From Williamsia faeni (lineage in GTDB: Bacteria > Actinomycetota > Actinomycetes > Mycobacteriales > Mycobacteriaceae): a stretch of 64,000 nucleotides of DNA. The notes beneath the pieces were generated by a model that was not told where the DNA came from, did no database searches, and saw only the letters and a program-made list of their open reading frames with translations. A program made the translations under genes and the position numbers. How positions within the stretch are numbered: position 1 is the stretch's first letter; the number at the start of each line of letters is the position of its first letter. The DNA lies in assembly GCA_003202005.1 (NCBI GenBank), contig QJJF01000005.1:1-64000 (forward strand), read 5' to 3'. This document shows, piece after piece, positions 46,001-54,206 of this stretch.

Positions 46001-46255
46001 GGACTCGCTCCGGGCAGCGACATCGTGGTCGAGGGCATCGCTGACCTCGTCTATCGGGAGGACGATGGCTCCCTGGCGATCGTCGACTACAAGACCGACG
46101 TTGGCGTTTCGGCAGTGACGCTCGAGCAGTACTGGGCTCAATTGGCGATCTACGCGGACTTATTGCGGACTGCTACAGGCGAAGTGGTGTCGTCATTGGT
46201 GCTGATCTTCTGCCGACCCGACGCCGCGGTTGTGTTGCAGCGGCCGTTGATCTGA
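42995..46255 (+). CDS. AddA-like UvrD helicase with RecB nuclease domain
   Basis: About 1086 residues. Superfamily-1 motifs are FVEAGAGSGKTHSLV (Walker A, about 30-44), AITFTEKAAAELRER, LDEFQDTDPLQ (about 358-368), GDPKQSIYRFRRAD, NFRST, MTIHAAKGLQFP and LYVACTRAE. The C-terminal nuclease has GIADLVYREDDG and AIVDYKTD (about 1012-1033). It is a helicase-nuclease for processing DNA ends, partner to the AddB-like gene. ATG 42995 overlaps that gene's end by 11 bases; GTG at 42998 or 43007 are alternatives. The NERD gene follows after 13 bases. Confidence 0.9.
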   Translation: MVPDVTTSDAFLVDADERSRIENDTASTLFVEAGAGSGKTHSLVQRICHLVLVDCIELDNIAAITFTEKAAAELRERVRDELAAHDTAEAEAALTQVDTAALGTLHAFAARIVSEHPLEAGVPPRISVVDAMGSQLSFERRWRRMRTTLFSDEATAPEGLAEAMQVVIGTGASLNQVRTLADALDRSWDRLRLNDSSPVLSIPDIDAILQAADLAVDVMDECLDPTDNMVAGLARVRAWRDDIAAGRDTTVWMSVVGEYPKLGNTGRGPNWAGGAARLREIRTAIKEAGELAVATRHRYVASALAVVVHHLSVVVVDEARERQREGRLEFHDLLVHARDVVSNPEVQTAVHRRYQRIMLDEFQDTDPLQLDIARRIVAGHGATGRLFTVGDPKQSIYRFRRADIASYMAARDDTATADVVRLTTNFRSTKPVLDWVNSVFNTLVIPEEHIQAEYAALDPAPGRPDWTDSSWGPHPFTFADDSDPTDDEQGLSPAEVLRAREAKDVARIIGTAIAEGWQKETGGFGEYEHTPVDLSDICILIPSRSVLPFLEKSLDAAGIEFRSEASSLVYSTQEVHDLLVTARALSNTADGAALVAALRTPLFGCGDDDLLQWKGQGGRWDLFAGAPAEQKNSQVDTALRYLKDVWWGLGRLTPGALLSKLATDRRVFEVSMDSPRHRDVWRRLRFVIDQAHAWYGEDGGDLRDYLDWAATQQEESARVAEAVLPEIGVNAVRIMTIHAAKGLQFPMVIVAGMSGGIRKTSEPVLWDADGELQIYLAKSATSLGYRAVAATEKAHVDAERVRLLYVACTRAESLLAVSGYRTSREDCWGAIVARGVAGVPNEKPHLIDPVRDDDDFAGAVTELESWAQWETETERIAAISSLPSSLPVTEIVHEKRLEGTTLLQAYRAAELLTATGMGEKVPAAVGSTESGPALGTALHALLESGGLGVALDDAFDERARAAARIAGLVDADRFVLLARSALSSEPVRRAAMRDHWQEMPLGGLAPGSDIVVEGIADLVYREDDGSLAIVDYKTDVGVSAVTLEQYWAQLAIYADLLRTATGEVVSSLVLIFCRPDAAVVLQRPLI

Positions 46256-46268
46256 GAGGCTGACGACC

Positions 46269-47927
46269 ATGCCGTTCACCCATCCTGAATTACCGCGGTT
46301 CGCCAACGCTGCCGAGCACAAGGTCTGGCAGGAGCTGATCGGCCAGCTCCAAGATGGCGACTTCGTGACGGCGGAGCAGCGGGTAACCGACCACCTGAAG
46401 GATCATGAGGCGGACTTCGTTGTGGCCATCGAGGGCGGTGGCATCATGTGCCTGGAGGTGAAAGGCGGCGAGGTTTGGCACGACGGCCTTACGTGGCGCC
46501 AGAACCGCGGCGGCGAGTACGTGGAGATCGAGCCGGTGCGTCAGGCGCGCGAAACATGCTATGCGCTCAGAGAATTCGTTGAGAGTGATCCGCGGTGGAC
46601 GCAGGGCCGAATCCGTTGGGATCATATGGTCGTCCTGCCGAACACGAAGCTGCCGTCCGACTTCGCGCTTCCGGACTGTCCACGGTGGAAGGTAGTGGAC
46701 CGGACTCAGCTTCCGCATCTCGTTGGGCTGATGCGCAACGTCCTCGTCAGACAAGAGCTGGATCGGCCGTTTCTGAGTGATGTTGGGGTTGAGCAACTTC
46801 AGGCCGCACTGGCGGGGCGTGGCCTACCGCAGCGCGATGTGGTTGCGCGTGCTCTGGAGAACGAGGATTCCGCTGATCTGATGACCGAGCAGCAAGCAGT
46901 GATCTTGAATGCGATCACCCTGCTCAATCGCGTCGAGGTACGTGGGGGAGCAGGCAGTGGGAAGACGTTCCTGGCGATTGAGCAAGCACGGCGGCTGACG
47001 AAGGGCGGGCAGCGGGTCGCTTTGATCTGCTATTCGCACGGTCTTGCCTCGTACCTGGAACGGATCACTGCGAGTTGGTCGTACAAGCAGCGCCCGGCGT
47101 ATGTGGGCGAGTTTCACGCGCTCGGGGTCCAATGGGGTGCGCCGCATGGTCCGGATGAATCACTGAGAACCACCGAGACAGCGGAGTTCTGGGAGCGCGA
47201 CCTGCCTCGCCAGATGGCCGATCTCGCCGCCGCGTTACCCGCGAACAAGCGCTTCGATGCAGTCGTCATCGATGAGGCCCAGGACTTCGCCGATCAGTGG
47301 TGGGAACCAATTCTAGCCTCACTGAAGGACTCCGAGACCGGTGGCATCTTTCTCTTCAGTGACGAAGGCCAGCGAGTTTTCGACCGTCAGGGTGCGCCGC
47401 CGGTCCCACTTGTTCCCCTCATTTTGGATCACAACATGCGGAACACCCGTCAGATTGCCAGAGCATTTGATCCACTTGTGGGACAACGCATGAGGCTATT
47501 GGGCGGCGATGGTCCGGCTGTCCGCTTCGTGCCGTGTCCACCGTCGGAAGCAATGGATCAGGCTGACGATCAGATCGAGATCCTCATGGACGAGGGCTGG
47601 CGACCGGAAGACCTTGCGCTGTTGACCACAGGGAGTCGTCATCCCGAACAGGTCGCTCGGCAGGAGGAGGGCAACCAGGCCTACTGGGCAAGCTTCTGGG
47701 ACACCGACCAGGTCTTCTACGGGCACGTGCTCGGTTTCAAGGGGCTGGAACGGCGTGCAGTTGTCCTTGCACTCAATGAGAAGCATTCGCGCGACAGATC
47801 ACGGGAACGGTTGTACGTAGGACTGTCGCGGGCTCGTGATCAGTTGGTGGTGTGCGGTGATCCGGAGCTCGTCCGCGACGTGGGCGGTGGCGAACTGGCG
47901 AGTCGACTGGGGCTATCACTTGTTTGA
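46269..47927 (+). CDS. NERD-domain UvrD/REP-like helicase
   Basis: 552 residues. The N-terminal NERD nuclease-related domain (about 1-165) shows HKVWQELIGQL, ADFVVAIEGGGIMCLEVKGG (acidic and E-x-K residues) and VVLPNTKLPSD. The C-terminal superfamily-1 motor has VEVRGGAGSGKTFLA (about 220-234), FDAVVIDEAQDFADQWW (about 328-344) and LYVGLSRARDQL. NERD-helicases occur in defence islands and plasmids; cleavage coupled to unwinding is predicted. It follows the AddA-like gene closely and is in the same presumed operon. Confidence 0.9.
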   Translation: MPFTHPELPRFANAAEHKVWQELIGQLQDGDFVTAEQRVTDHLKDHEADFVVAIEGGGIMCLEVKGGEVWHDGLTWRQNRGGEYVEIEPVRQARETCYALREFVESDPRWTQGRIRWDHMVVLPNTKLPSDFALPDCPRWKVVDRTQLPHLVGLMRNVLVRQELDRPFLSDVGVEQLQAALAGRGLPQRDVVARALENEDSADLMTEQQAVILNAITLLNRVEVRGGAGSGKTFLAIEQARRLTKGGQRVALICYSHGLASYLERITASWSYKQRPAYVGEFHALGVQWGAPHGPDESLRTTETAEFWERDLPRQMADLAAALPANKRFDAVVIDEAQDFADQWWEPILASLKDSETGGIFLFSDEGQRVFDRQGAPPVPLVPLILDHNMRNTRQIARAFDPLVGQRMRLLGGDGPAVRFVPCPPSEAMDQADDQIEILMDEGWRPEDLALLTTGSRHPEQVARQEEGNQAYWASFWDTDQVFYGHVLGFKGLERRAVVLALNEKHSRDRSRERLYVGLSRARDQLVVCGDPELVRDVGGGELASRLGLSLV

Positions 47928-47975
47928 GGTAGCCGTCTTGAACAGAGCCCGGCAACAGCAGCCTAGTGTGCTGCT

Positions 47976-48431
47976 ATGGGAGCCGTAAACGAGCAGTCAG
48001 GAAGCAGCTGGCGCCCTCCGCCCTCATCTGTCGCGGTCCAAGCACGGATGGCTCGTCAGCGCCAACGGGATACGGATGCAGAGACTCAGGTCCGTAAGTA
48101 TCTTCATGCGAACGGCATCCGCTTCCGTGTCGATGCGAAGCTGGAGCCAGACCTTCGCACCAAGGGCGATATCGTCTGGCGGGGTCTCAAGCTGGTCGTG
48201 TTCATTGATGGTTGCTTCTGGCACGGCTGCCCTGAACATGCGACGCGCCCCAAGGCAAACGCCCGGTGGTGGGCCGAGAAACTAGACGCCAACATCGCAC
48301 GCGACCGCAAAACGGACGCTGAGCTGGCACGAAGGGGGTGGTCGGTCCTGAGATTCTGGGAGCACGAACTTCCGGAAGATGTCGCACAGTCCATCGCAGC
48401 CCGACTCGAAGCGCTCCGCGGTGAGTCTTAG
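47976..48431 (+). CDS. vsr: Vsr-type endonuclease (second copy)
   Basis: 151 residues with the full Vsr pattern: RQRQRDTDAETQVRKYLHAN, TKGDIVWRGLKLVVFIDGCF, then WHGCPEH and SVLRFWEHELPED. It differs substantially from the copy at 34046, so it is not a recent duplicate. A C5-methylase remnant overlaps its 3' end on the opposite strand, meaning its usual partner is dead here. Vsr-like nucleases are also known as accessory cutters beside DrmA/DrmB-like genes. It is in line with the preceding helicase gene. Confidence 0.92.
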   Translation: MGAVNEQSGSSWRPPPSSVAVQARMARQRQRDTDAETQVRKYLHANGIRFRVDAKLEPDLRTKGDIVWRGLKLVVFIDGCFWHGCPEHATRPKANARWWAEKLDANIARDRKTDAELARRGWSVLRFWEHELPEDVAQSIAARLEALRGES

Positions 48432-48720
48432 AAGTGGTCGAGCAGGTGTGGGCCGATCGCCTTCCGAGAGGGATCAGGACCGCGTTGCCAATGGCGATGG
48501 TGGTCTTCAATCGACCCACCTGAACGAATCGGGGAAGCCTTGCAGGACTGCCGCCTCGTAGTGGGTGATCGCCCGATTTCTGCGTGAGGTGAAGCCGCTT
48601 CCTCCGATACCACCCCGGGAATATTCGCTCCCTGGAACGTCATCGTCATCCAGCGCAGATCTCGCTCAGGGACTGCGCGGTCCGGGACGCGCATGCATTC
48701 GTCGACTGCAGGTAGATCTT
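48428..48720 (-). pseudogene. dcm: C5-cytosine DNA methyltransferase, C-terminal remnant
   Basis: On the minus strand, successive frames give FQGANIPG, GGIGGSGFTSRRNRAITHYE, then AAVLQGFPDSFRW (motif IX/X-type ExxxLQGFP) and IGNAV (motif X), ending AIGPHLLDHF and a stop at 48428. These are the hallmark C-terminal motifs of C5-methylases, split by frameshifts. No N-terminal motifs lie upstream (48720 onward). The segment 48720-49185 holds nothing further that I recognise. Confidence 0.65.
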
Positions 48721-49185
48721 GCAGTCAGGCCCTAGATGTCCCCCGAATAGACGACATCGCTGAACGTGGAGTGGTAGGTGGCAGCGGCGGCCAGATTCAA
48801 TTCGACGCGCTGGTCACGCTATATATCGAGCTCGCTTCGTGGAGCCCTCGGAGTGGCCTCCGGCCGCCGGCGAACCGGTCTAGCACTCCGATCTGATCCG
48901 AACCGTTCGCCATGGGCGTCTGTGGTACTTCGACCGGTGGACATTCGATCAACGGACACACAGGGTTTCGCCGACTTCGGGAGTTTGTCGGTGCTCTGTG
49001 CAAGAGTAATTCGCGAGCGCTTCCCACCGTCTTCGGTAACGATGACGGGTCGCTCAAACGACACCTACCTCCGTAGGTGCGCTTTGCCACAGCCGCCATC
49101 GGCTTTCGTGTGCGGACGGGACGCACTCCCACGAGAAACTAACCGACGATGCACGTCGGTCGCGAGAAGTGTGCAGGACAGGACT

Positions 49186-51003
49186 ATGACGAATGCAGAT
49201 CCCGGGTTCGAGCCAAACGAAGAACAGCGTGTAGTAGTCGAGTCGGCATTGGATGCACGACTCCTGGTCATCGCAGGTGCCGGTCAGGGCAAGACTGAGG
49301 TCGTTGCTTCACGTATCGGACACCTCGTGGAGACCGAAGAACTGTCGGCATCTCGCGAAATACTAGTGCTGAGCTTTTCTCGTGCAGCGGTGAACGCGGT
49401 GCGGACCAGGCTCACGGACCGAGAGTTCTCCGCCGAAGCGAACGTGCGGACGTTCGACTCATTTGCGTCGCTGCTATTGCTCGATGCCGATATCGAGCCG
49501 ACGGGTTCGTTTGACAATCGGATCCGTCAGGCGACCAAACTCCTGCAAGAGGCCGATGAACTACCCGACGACGTCGAAGAACTGCGCCATATCATCATGG
49601 ACGAGGTGCAAGATCTCGTCGGTGATCGAGCTGACTTCATCCTCGCCTTGCTGGACAAAATCGACCCAGATGTGGGTTTCACGGCATTGGGCGACCCCCT
49701 GCAAGGGATCTACAACTTCATTCTGGGTGATTCCGATAGTAAGACGACTTCGGATGAAGTGTTCAAGTTCCTCAAGAAGCTCGGTGCAAGTCAAGTGGGT
49801 CTTGGGAAGAACTACCGTGCTCGCGGTGATGATCCCAAGCGGGTAGTCGGGCTCGGCAACGAACTGCGCGAATCGCGACATGCCGAACTTGCTAAAGAGG
49901 TGCTGGACCGATTCGAGGCAACTCTGCCCCACGCTGGTGAGTTGGACGAGTGGCGTCCTGTGGTAGCAGGTGCAGAGAAAACGACGGCGGTTCTTTGCAG
50001 ATCCAACGCTGATGTTCTTTGGGTTTCGCGGCAACTCCGCCGCGAGGGCATCGACCATGTGATCCGTCGTGAAGCACAAGAGTTCGGTGCACCATCGTGG
50101 ATAGCAACATCGCTTGGCCGGATGTCGGGACCCGCCGCGAGCCGTGTCGAAGTTGATTCCGCCCTCCGACTCCACATGAACGACGAGGAAGCAGAAGATA
50201 GGTGGCACCTTCTCAAAGGTGCCGAGGGAAATGCCAAGCGCCTCAACGAACTGAATCTGGGCCGCCTTCGGAGCATGGTCCGAGAGGGCTCTCTGCCTCT
50301 TACCCTGACCCAGAGAGATACATCAAAGGTTGTTGTCTCAACCATCCATCGAGCCAAAGGGCTTGAGTTCGACCGTGTTGTCTTTGCGTACCCGGGTTAC
50401 GACCGCAAAGACCCGGATTTCGATGAGATGGTGAAAACGAGCTACGTTGCGCTGAGTCGGGCGAGAGACGGGATAGTCATCGTTGATCTGAAGCCGGGAC
50501 GTTACATCAAGCAGGAGTACTGGCTGAAGGGCCGATGGCAAGAACGGGTTCGAACGGCCAAGAAATCCACACGAACCAAGTCGCTCGAGGTCAAGGTTAG
50601 GGACACCGACGTCGACCGGCCCTTCGACTCACCGTTCATTTCTGCCGAATCCGTGCAGACGAATCTTCGCGATCGCGATCTCGCAGGGATCGACATCGAA
50701 GCACACCTCGACTTGACGCTATCAACCGTCGAGATCCCGATCTACGACCTTCGAGCTGACGACGGCAGGGTGCTGGGGAGAACGAGTGAATCGTTCGGCG
50801 ACGCGTTCGTGCGAGCGTTCGGTCAACGTCAAGGCACCTACCCCGCGACTCTCGCCGGGTTGTCACTCGTATCAGTCGACACCGTTGCCGGAGATCCGCA
50901 GTTCACTGAACAAGCCGGCATCGGGCTGTCCGGGTTCTGGCTTGTCCCACGGGTTGTCGGGCTTGCCGAACCTGACTGGAAATACATGGAGGATGTGTCG
51001 TGA
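49186..51003 (+). CDS. UvrD-like superfamily-1 helicase
   Basis: 605 residues from the ATG at 49186; the open frame upstream to 48778 is not protein-like. Motifs are LVIAGAGQGKTEVVA (Walker A, about 27-41), LSFSRAAVNAVRTRL, IIMDEVQDLVGDRA (about 135-148), GDPLQGIYNF and ISTIHRAKGLEFDRVV-type motif V (reads VSTIHRAKGLEF). The C-terminal 180 residues are a non-helicase region of unknown role. Its TGA overlaps the drmA GTG start by four bases (GTGA), so it is coupled to the DISARM core genes. Confidence 0.88.
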   Translation: MTNADPGFEPNEEQRVVVESALDARLLVIAGAGQGKTEVVASRIGHLVETEELSASREILVLSFSRAAVNAVRTRLTDREFSAEANVRTFDSFASLLLLDADIEPTGSFDNRIRQATKLLQEADELPDDVEELRHIIMDEVQDLVGDRADFILALLDKIDPDVGFTALGDPLQGIYNFILGDSDSKTTSDEVFKFLKKLGASQVGLGKNYRARGDDPKRVVGLGNELRESRHAELAKEVLDRFEATLPHAGELDEWRPVVAGAEKTTAVLCRSNADVLWVSRQLRREGIDHVIRREAQEFGAPSWIATSLGRMSGPAASRVEVDSALRLHMNDEEAEDRWHLLKGAEGNAKRLNELNLGRLRSMVREGSLPLTLTQRDTSKVVVSTIHRAKGLEFDRVVFAYPGYDRKDPDFDEMVKTSYVALSRARDGIVIVDLKPGRYIKQEYWLKGRWQERVRTAKKSTRTKSLEVKVRDTDVDRPFDSPFISAESVQTNLRDRDLAGIDIEAHLDLTLSTVEIPIYDLRADDGRVLGRTSESFGDAFVRAFGQRQGTYPATLAGLSLVSVDTVAGDPQFTEQAGIGLSGFWLVPRVVGLAEPDWKYMEDVS

Positions 51004-54000
51004 GCATGAAGCCAGCGCTGCAAGACAAGTATCGATTTCGTGACGAGCTGGTCGACGACCTGGTACTCGACGTCGTAGGCCCGGGTGGGGGAGAGGACGA
51101 ACTTCTCGAGGAGGCTCCCCTCGGCCGCTACCTTGTCGGGGTTCTTTGGCCCTCCGACGATGACCTTCAGGAGGGCATTGAACCTGATGGAGCCGAGCCT
51201 GAAAAGGACGGGGCGACAGACGATAGTCCGGTTGCGCAGGCGCGCATGAGGTTTCCCTCGTCCATGGGATTGACTTTTTCCGTTCGGGTGAAGGATGCGG
51301 ATTCGATCACGATCGCACCGTCGGCAGCTCGTTACGAAGAGCAGCCACTCGAAGGGGGAGACGAAGGCAAGGTGAAACGAAACCGCGATTCCAAGTGGCG
51401 ACGTGTGCCGGCGGTGATCAAGCCGTTGGTTCAAGGCGTGACCAAGCCGGGAACCTTCAGGGATCTTGTCGCGCCTGGATTGCAGTTATATCGGTATGTC
51501 AGGCCTGCCCGAGACGGTGTGGTCACAGTGTCAGTTGCACTGCGCAATGTACAGGTACCGCCGCTGAAGCAGATGCGAGATTCGTTCTCCTGGTTCCAGG
51601 TTGAGCTGGATATCCAGACGGACCAGCCCGCAATCGTCGATCGTACAAAGCATCGGAATGCTGGCAAGGACGACGATCTCGATAGCTCGGCATTGCTGTA
51701 TCGCAATGCCTACACCTTTGCAATCGGTCACGGGTGCGCTGTCGACTGGGATCTCGAGACGTCGGTGGGCGGAGCCACTACGACTGTGACGACAACTTTC
51801 TTGCCATCCTACGAGGTTGCTCGCGCGCGGCCCGCCCTCCTCAAATCTGTCGACCTGCGTATGTCCTTTCTGTCGGACGCGTCGAAGGACGAGGTCATCG
51901 GAAGCCTAGAGACCCTTGCCCAGCGCTATCGAGCGTGGATCGCGAAGCTAGGAGATTCGCTGTCAGCAGGCGAAACCGACGTCTCAGACGGCTTGCTCCC
52001 CACCGCGAAAAGGCACATCAAAGAGGCTGGGATCGCAGCTGGTCGAATCGAGGCCGGGATTCGTCTCTTGAGGGATGACGATGATGCATTGGATGCATTC
52101 AGATTGGCCAACAAGGCAATGCAACTTCAACGTGCTCGCCAGGATTGGGTGCGTTCGGGGGCCAAGGGTGACGTGGGTGACGGCGCAGGCGACCAGTGGT
52201 ATCCGTTTCAGATTGCCTACATCCTCCTCAATCTGCCGGGTCTGACGGACAGAAGGCACGAAGACCGCGAAAAGGCGGACCTCCTTTGGTTCCCAACTGG
52301 TGGCGGAAAGACCGAGGCGTACCTCGGTCTCGTCGCATACTCGATCATCGTTCGTAGATTGCGGGACTCCGATGCGACTGGCGTCGCCGTAATCATGCGA
52401 TACACCCTGCGTCTATTGACAATCCAACAGTTCGAGCGAGCAACGATGCTCATCTGTTCGCTCGAGACTGTCCGCAAGAGTGAATCCAGGCTCGGCAAGC
52501 TCCGATTTTCGATCGGATTGTGGGTAGGTTCCGGTGCGACTCCGAACTCATTGTCGGACGCCAAGAAGTCGCTTCGCGAACTGGCATCAGGGCGAGATCT
52601 GCAAGACAAGAATCCTGTTCAGCTCACCCAATGCCCTTGGTGTGGAACAGCATTGGACCACAAGAACTACACTATTCGGGCCGTTCCTGAGAAGCACATG
52701 CGAATCGGATGTAGGACTCCCGGTTGCGATTTTTCTGACGGTCTACCAGTCCACCTGATCGACGAGGATGTGTATCGAGAACGGCCCGAGTTGATATTGG
52801 GTACCGTCGACAAGTTCGCGGCAATGGCATGGAATGAAAACGTCGGTAAGTTGTTTGCCCGAGACGGAAAGGGCTATCCGCCAGATCTTATCATTCAGGA
52901 TGAGTTGCATCTCATCTCCGGGCCTTTGGGTTCGATAGTTGGGTTGTACGAGACGGCCGTTGACGCAGCATGTGAGATCCCCTCGATCGACGATGAATCG
53001 AACCGCGCGCGGCCAAAAGTGATTGCGTCGACGGCGACGATTAGGCGGGCACAGCAGCAGATTCGATCTGTTTTTGATCGCGAGGCAGCGCAATTCCCGC
53101 CTCCGGGAATCAATCCCGATGAATCATTCTTCGCCGAACCTGCGCCATCCGAGGCGCTGGGTACTCGTCGATACGTAGGGGTCATGGCGCCAGGTGCAAG
53201 TCACGCGACATTGCTGGTCCGGGTTTACTCAGCTCTGCTGCAGGCAGCCAAGGATGTCCAGGGTGACGACGTCACTCGAGATCCATATTGGACGTTACTC
53301 GGCTATTTCAATAGTTTGCGCGTCCTCGGTAGCGGTTATCTGCAGGTGGAGAGTGATGTCCGGGAACGGCTAGGCGTGGTGGCCGGCAGGAAGGGAACCG
53401 ACCCTCGGCTACTGACTCGGGCAATCGGCGAACTCACGAGTCGCGTTGCATCGTCGGAAATCCCGCAACAACTCAAGCAGCTGGAGAACAAACTCGGGGG
53501 TCCAGAACAACCGCTGGACGTCGTCCTCGCAACGAACATGATCTCAGTCGGAGTCGATATCGACCGACTCGGCCTGATGGCCGTTATGGGACAACCTCAA
53601 GCCAGCGCCGAGTACATCCAGGCGACGAGCCGTGTGGGACGTAAGCATCCCGGCCTCGTCGTCACGATCTTCAATGCTGCGCGGTCACGTGATCGTTCAC
53701 ACTACGAGAACTTCTTACCGTTCCATCAAGCCTTGTACCGCGCGGTGGAAGCAACGAGTGCAACACCTTTCGCTGCCCGGGCCCGTGATCGCGGATTACA
53801 CGGTGTCCTGGTGTCACTTGTGCGTCTCTTGGTGCCCGAACTTTCGTCGGATGGTTCTGCCTACCGTATCGATGACAGCTGGGACGCAGTCACCGCCATT
53901 GCCGATTTGATCGCGCGGCGCGTCCACAACGTGGCTGATGACGAGGAGCTCGATACGAAAGCGGAAGTCGCACAGCTGCTGGGTGTGTGGTCGGATGCAG

Positions 54001-54206
54001 CGGATGAACGGGAGTACATGCGGTACCGAAACTCCAAGAATCTGGAGGCGGCGTTGCTGGTTGACCCCGCTACCGCGTTGGTCGACGACGACATCGACTA
54101 CTCACAGAGTGACGTCCCGTGGCCCACGCTCCAAAGTATGCGGGACGTGGATGCAGAAAGTGGTCTCTATCAAATACCGATGAGCTCGATGAGGAGATCG
54201 TCATGA
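51000..54206 (+). CDS. drmA: DrmA-like DISARM helicase
   Basis: 1068 residues. The N-terminal DrmA signature is present (DLVLDVVGPGGGEDE...GRYLVGVLWP). The motor has LLWFPTGGGKTEAYLGL (Walker A, about 428-444), the DEAD-like IIQDELHLISGPLGS (about 631-645), VVLATNMISVGVDIDRLG and YIQATSRVGR (about 868-877). An internal zinc ribbon has CPWCG and CRTPGC (about 544-577). DrmA binds DNA and moves along it in the DISARM phage-restriction system with DrmB. Start is GTG 51000 (overlapping the helicase stop) or ATG 51006. It overlaps drmB by four bases. Confidence 0.93.
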   Translation: MSMKPALQDKYRFRDELVDDLVLDVVGPGGGEDELLEEAPLGRYLVGVLWPSDDDLQEGIEPDGAEPEKDGATDDSPVAQARMRFPSSMGLTFSVRVKDADSITIAPSAARYEEQPLEGGDEGKVKRNRDSKWRRVPAVIKPLVQGVTKPGTFRDLVAPGLQLYRYVRPARDGVVTVSVALRNVQVPPLKQMRDSFSWFQVELDIQTDQPAIVDRTKHRNAGKDDDLDSSALLYRNAYTFAIGHGCAVDWDLETSVGGATTTVTTTFLPSYEVARARPALLKSVDLRMSFLSDASKDEVIGSLETLAQRYRAWIAKLGDSLSAGETDVSDGLLPTAKRHIKEAGIAAGRIEAGIRLLRDDDDALDAFRLANKAMQLQRARQDWVRSGAKGDVGDGAGDQWYPFQIAYILLNLPGLTDRRHEDREKADLLWFPTGGGKTEAYLGLVAYSIIVRRLRDSDATGVAVIMRYTLRLLTIQQFERATMLICSLETVRKSESRLGKLRFSIGLWVGSGATPNSLSDAKKSLRELASGRDLQDKNPVQLTQCPWCGTALDHKNYTIRAVPEKHMRIGCRTPGCDFSDGLPVHLIDEDVYRERPELILGTVDKFAAMAWNENVGKLFARDGKGYPPDLIIQDELHLISGPLGSIVGLYETAVDAACEIPSIDDESNRARPKVIASTATIRRAQQQIRSVFDREAAQFPPPGINPDESFFAEPAPSEALGTRRYVGVMAPGASHATLLVRVYSALLQAAKDVQGDDVTRDPYWTLLGYFNSLRVLGSGYLQVESDVRERLGVVAGRKGTDPRLLTRAIGELTSRVASSEIPQQLKQLENKLGGPEQPLDVVLATNMISVGVDIDRLGLMAVMGQPQASAEYIQATSRVGRKHPGLVVTIFNAARSRDRSHYENFLPFHQALYRAVEATSATPFAARARDRGLHGVLVSLVRLLVPELSSDGSAYRIDDSWDAVTAIADLIARRVHNVADDEELDTKAEVAQLLGVWSDAADEREYMRYRNSKNLEAALLVDPATALVDDDIDYSQSDVPWPTLQSMRDVDAESGLYQIPMSSMRRSS

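Noticed and set aside
48778-49185. In-frame upstream extension of the UvrD-like helicase
   Set aside because: The text is Arg/Ser-rich and non-globular, and ATG 49186 with homology-like text starts the helicase; the extension is treated as noncoding.
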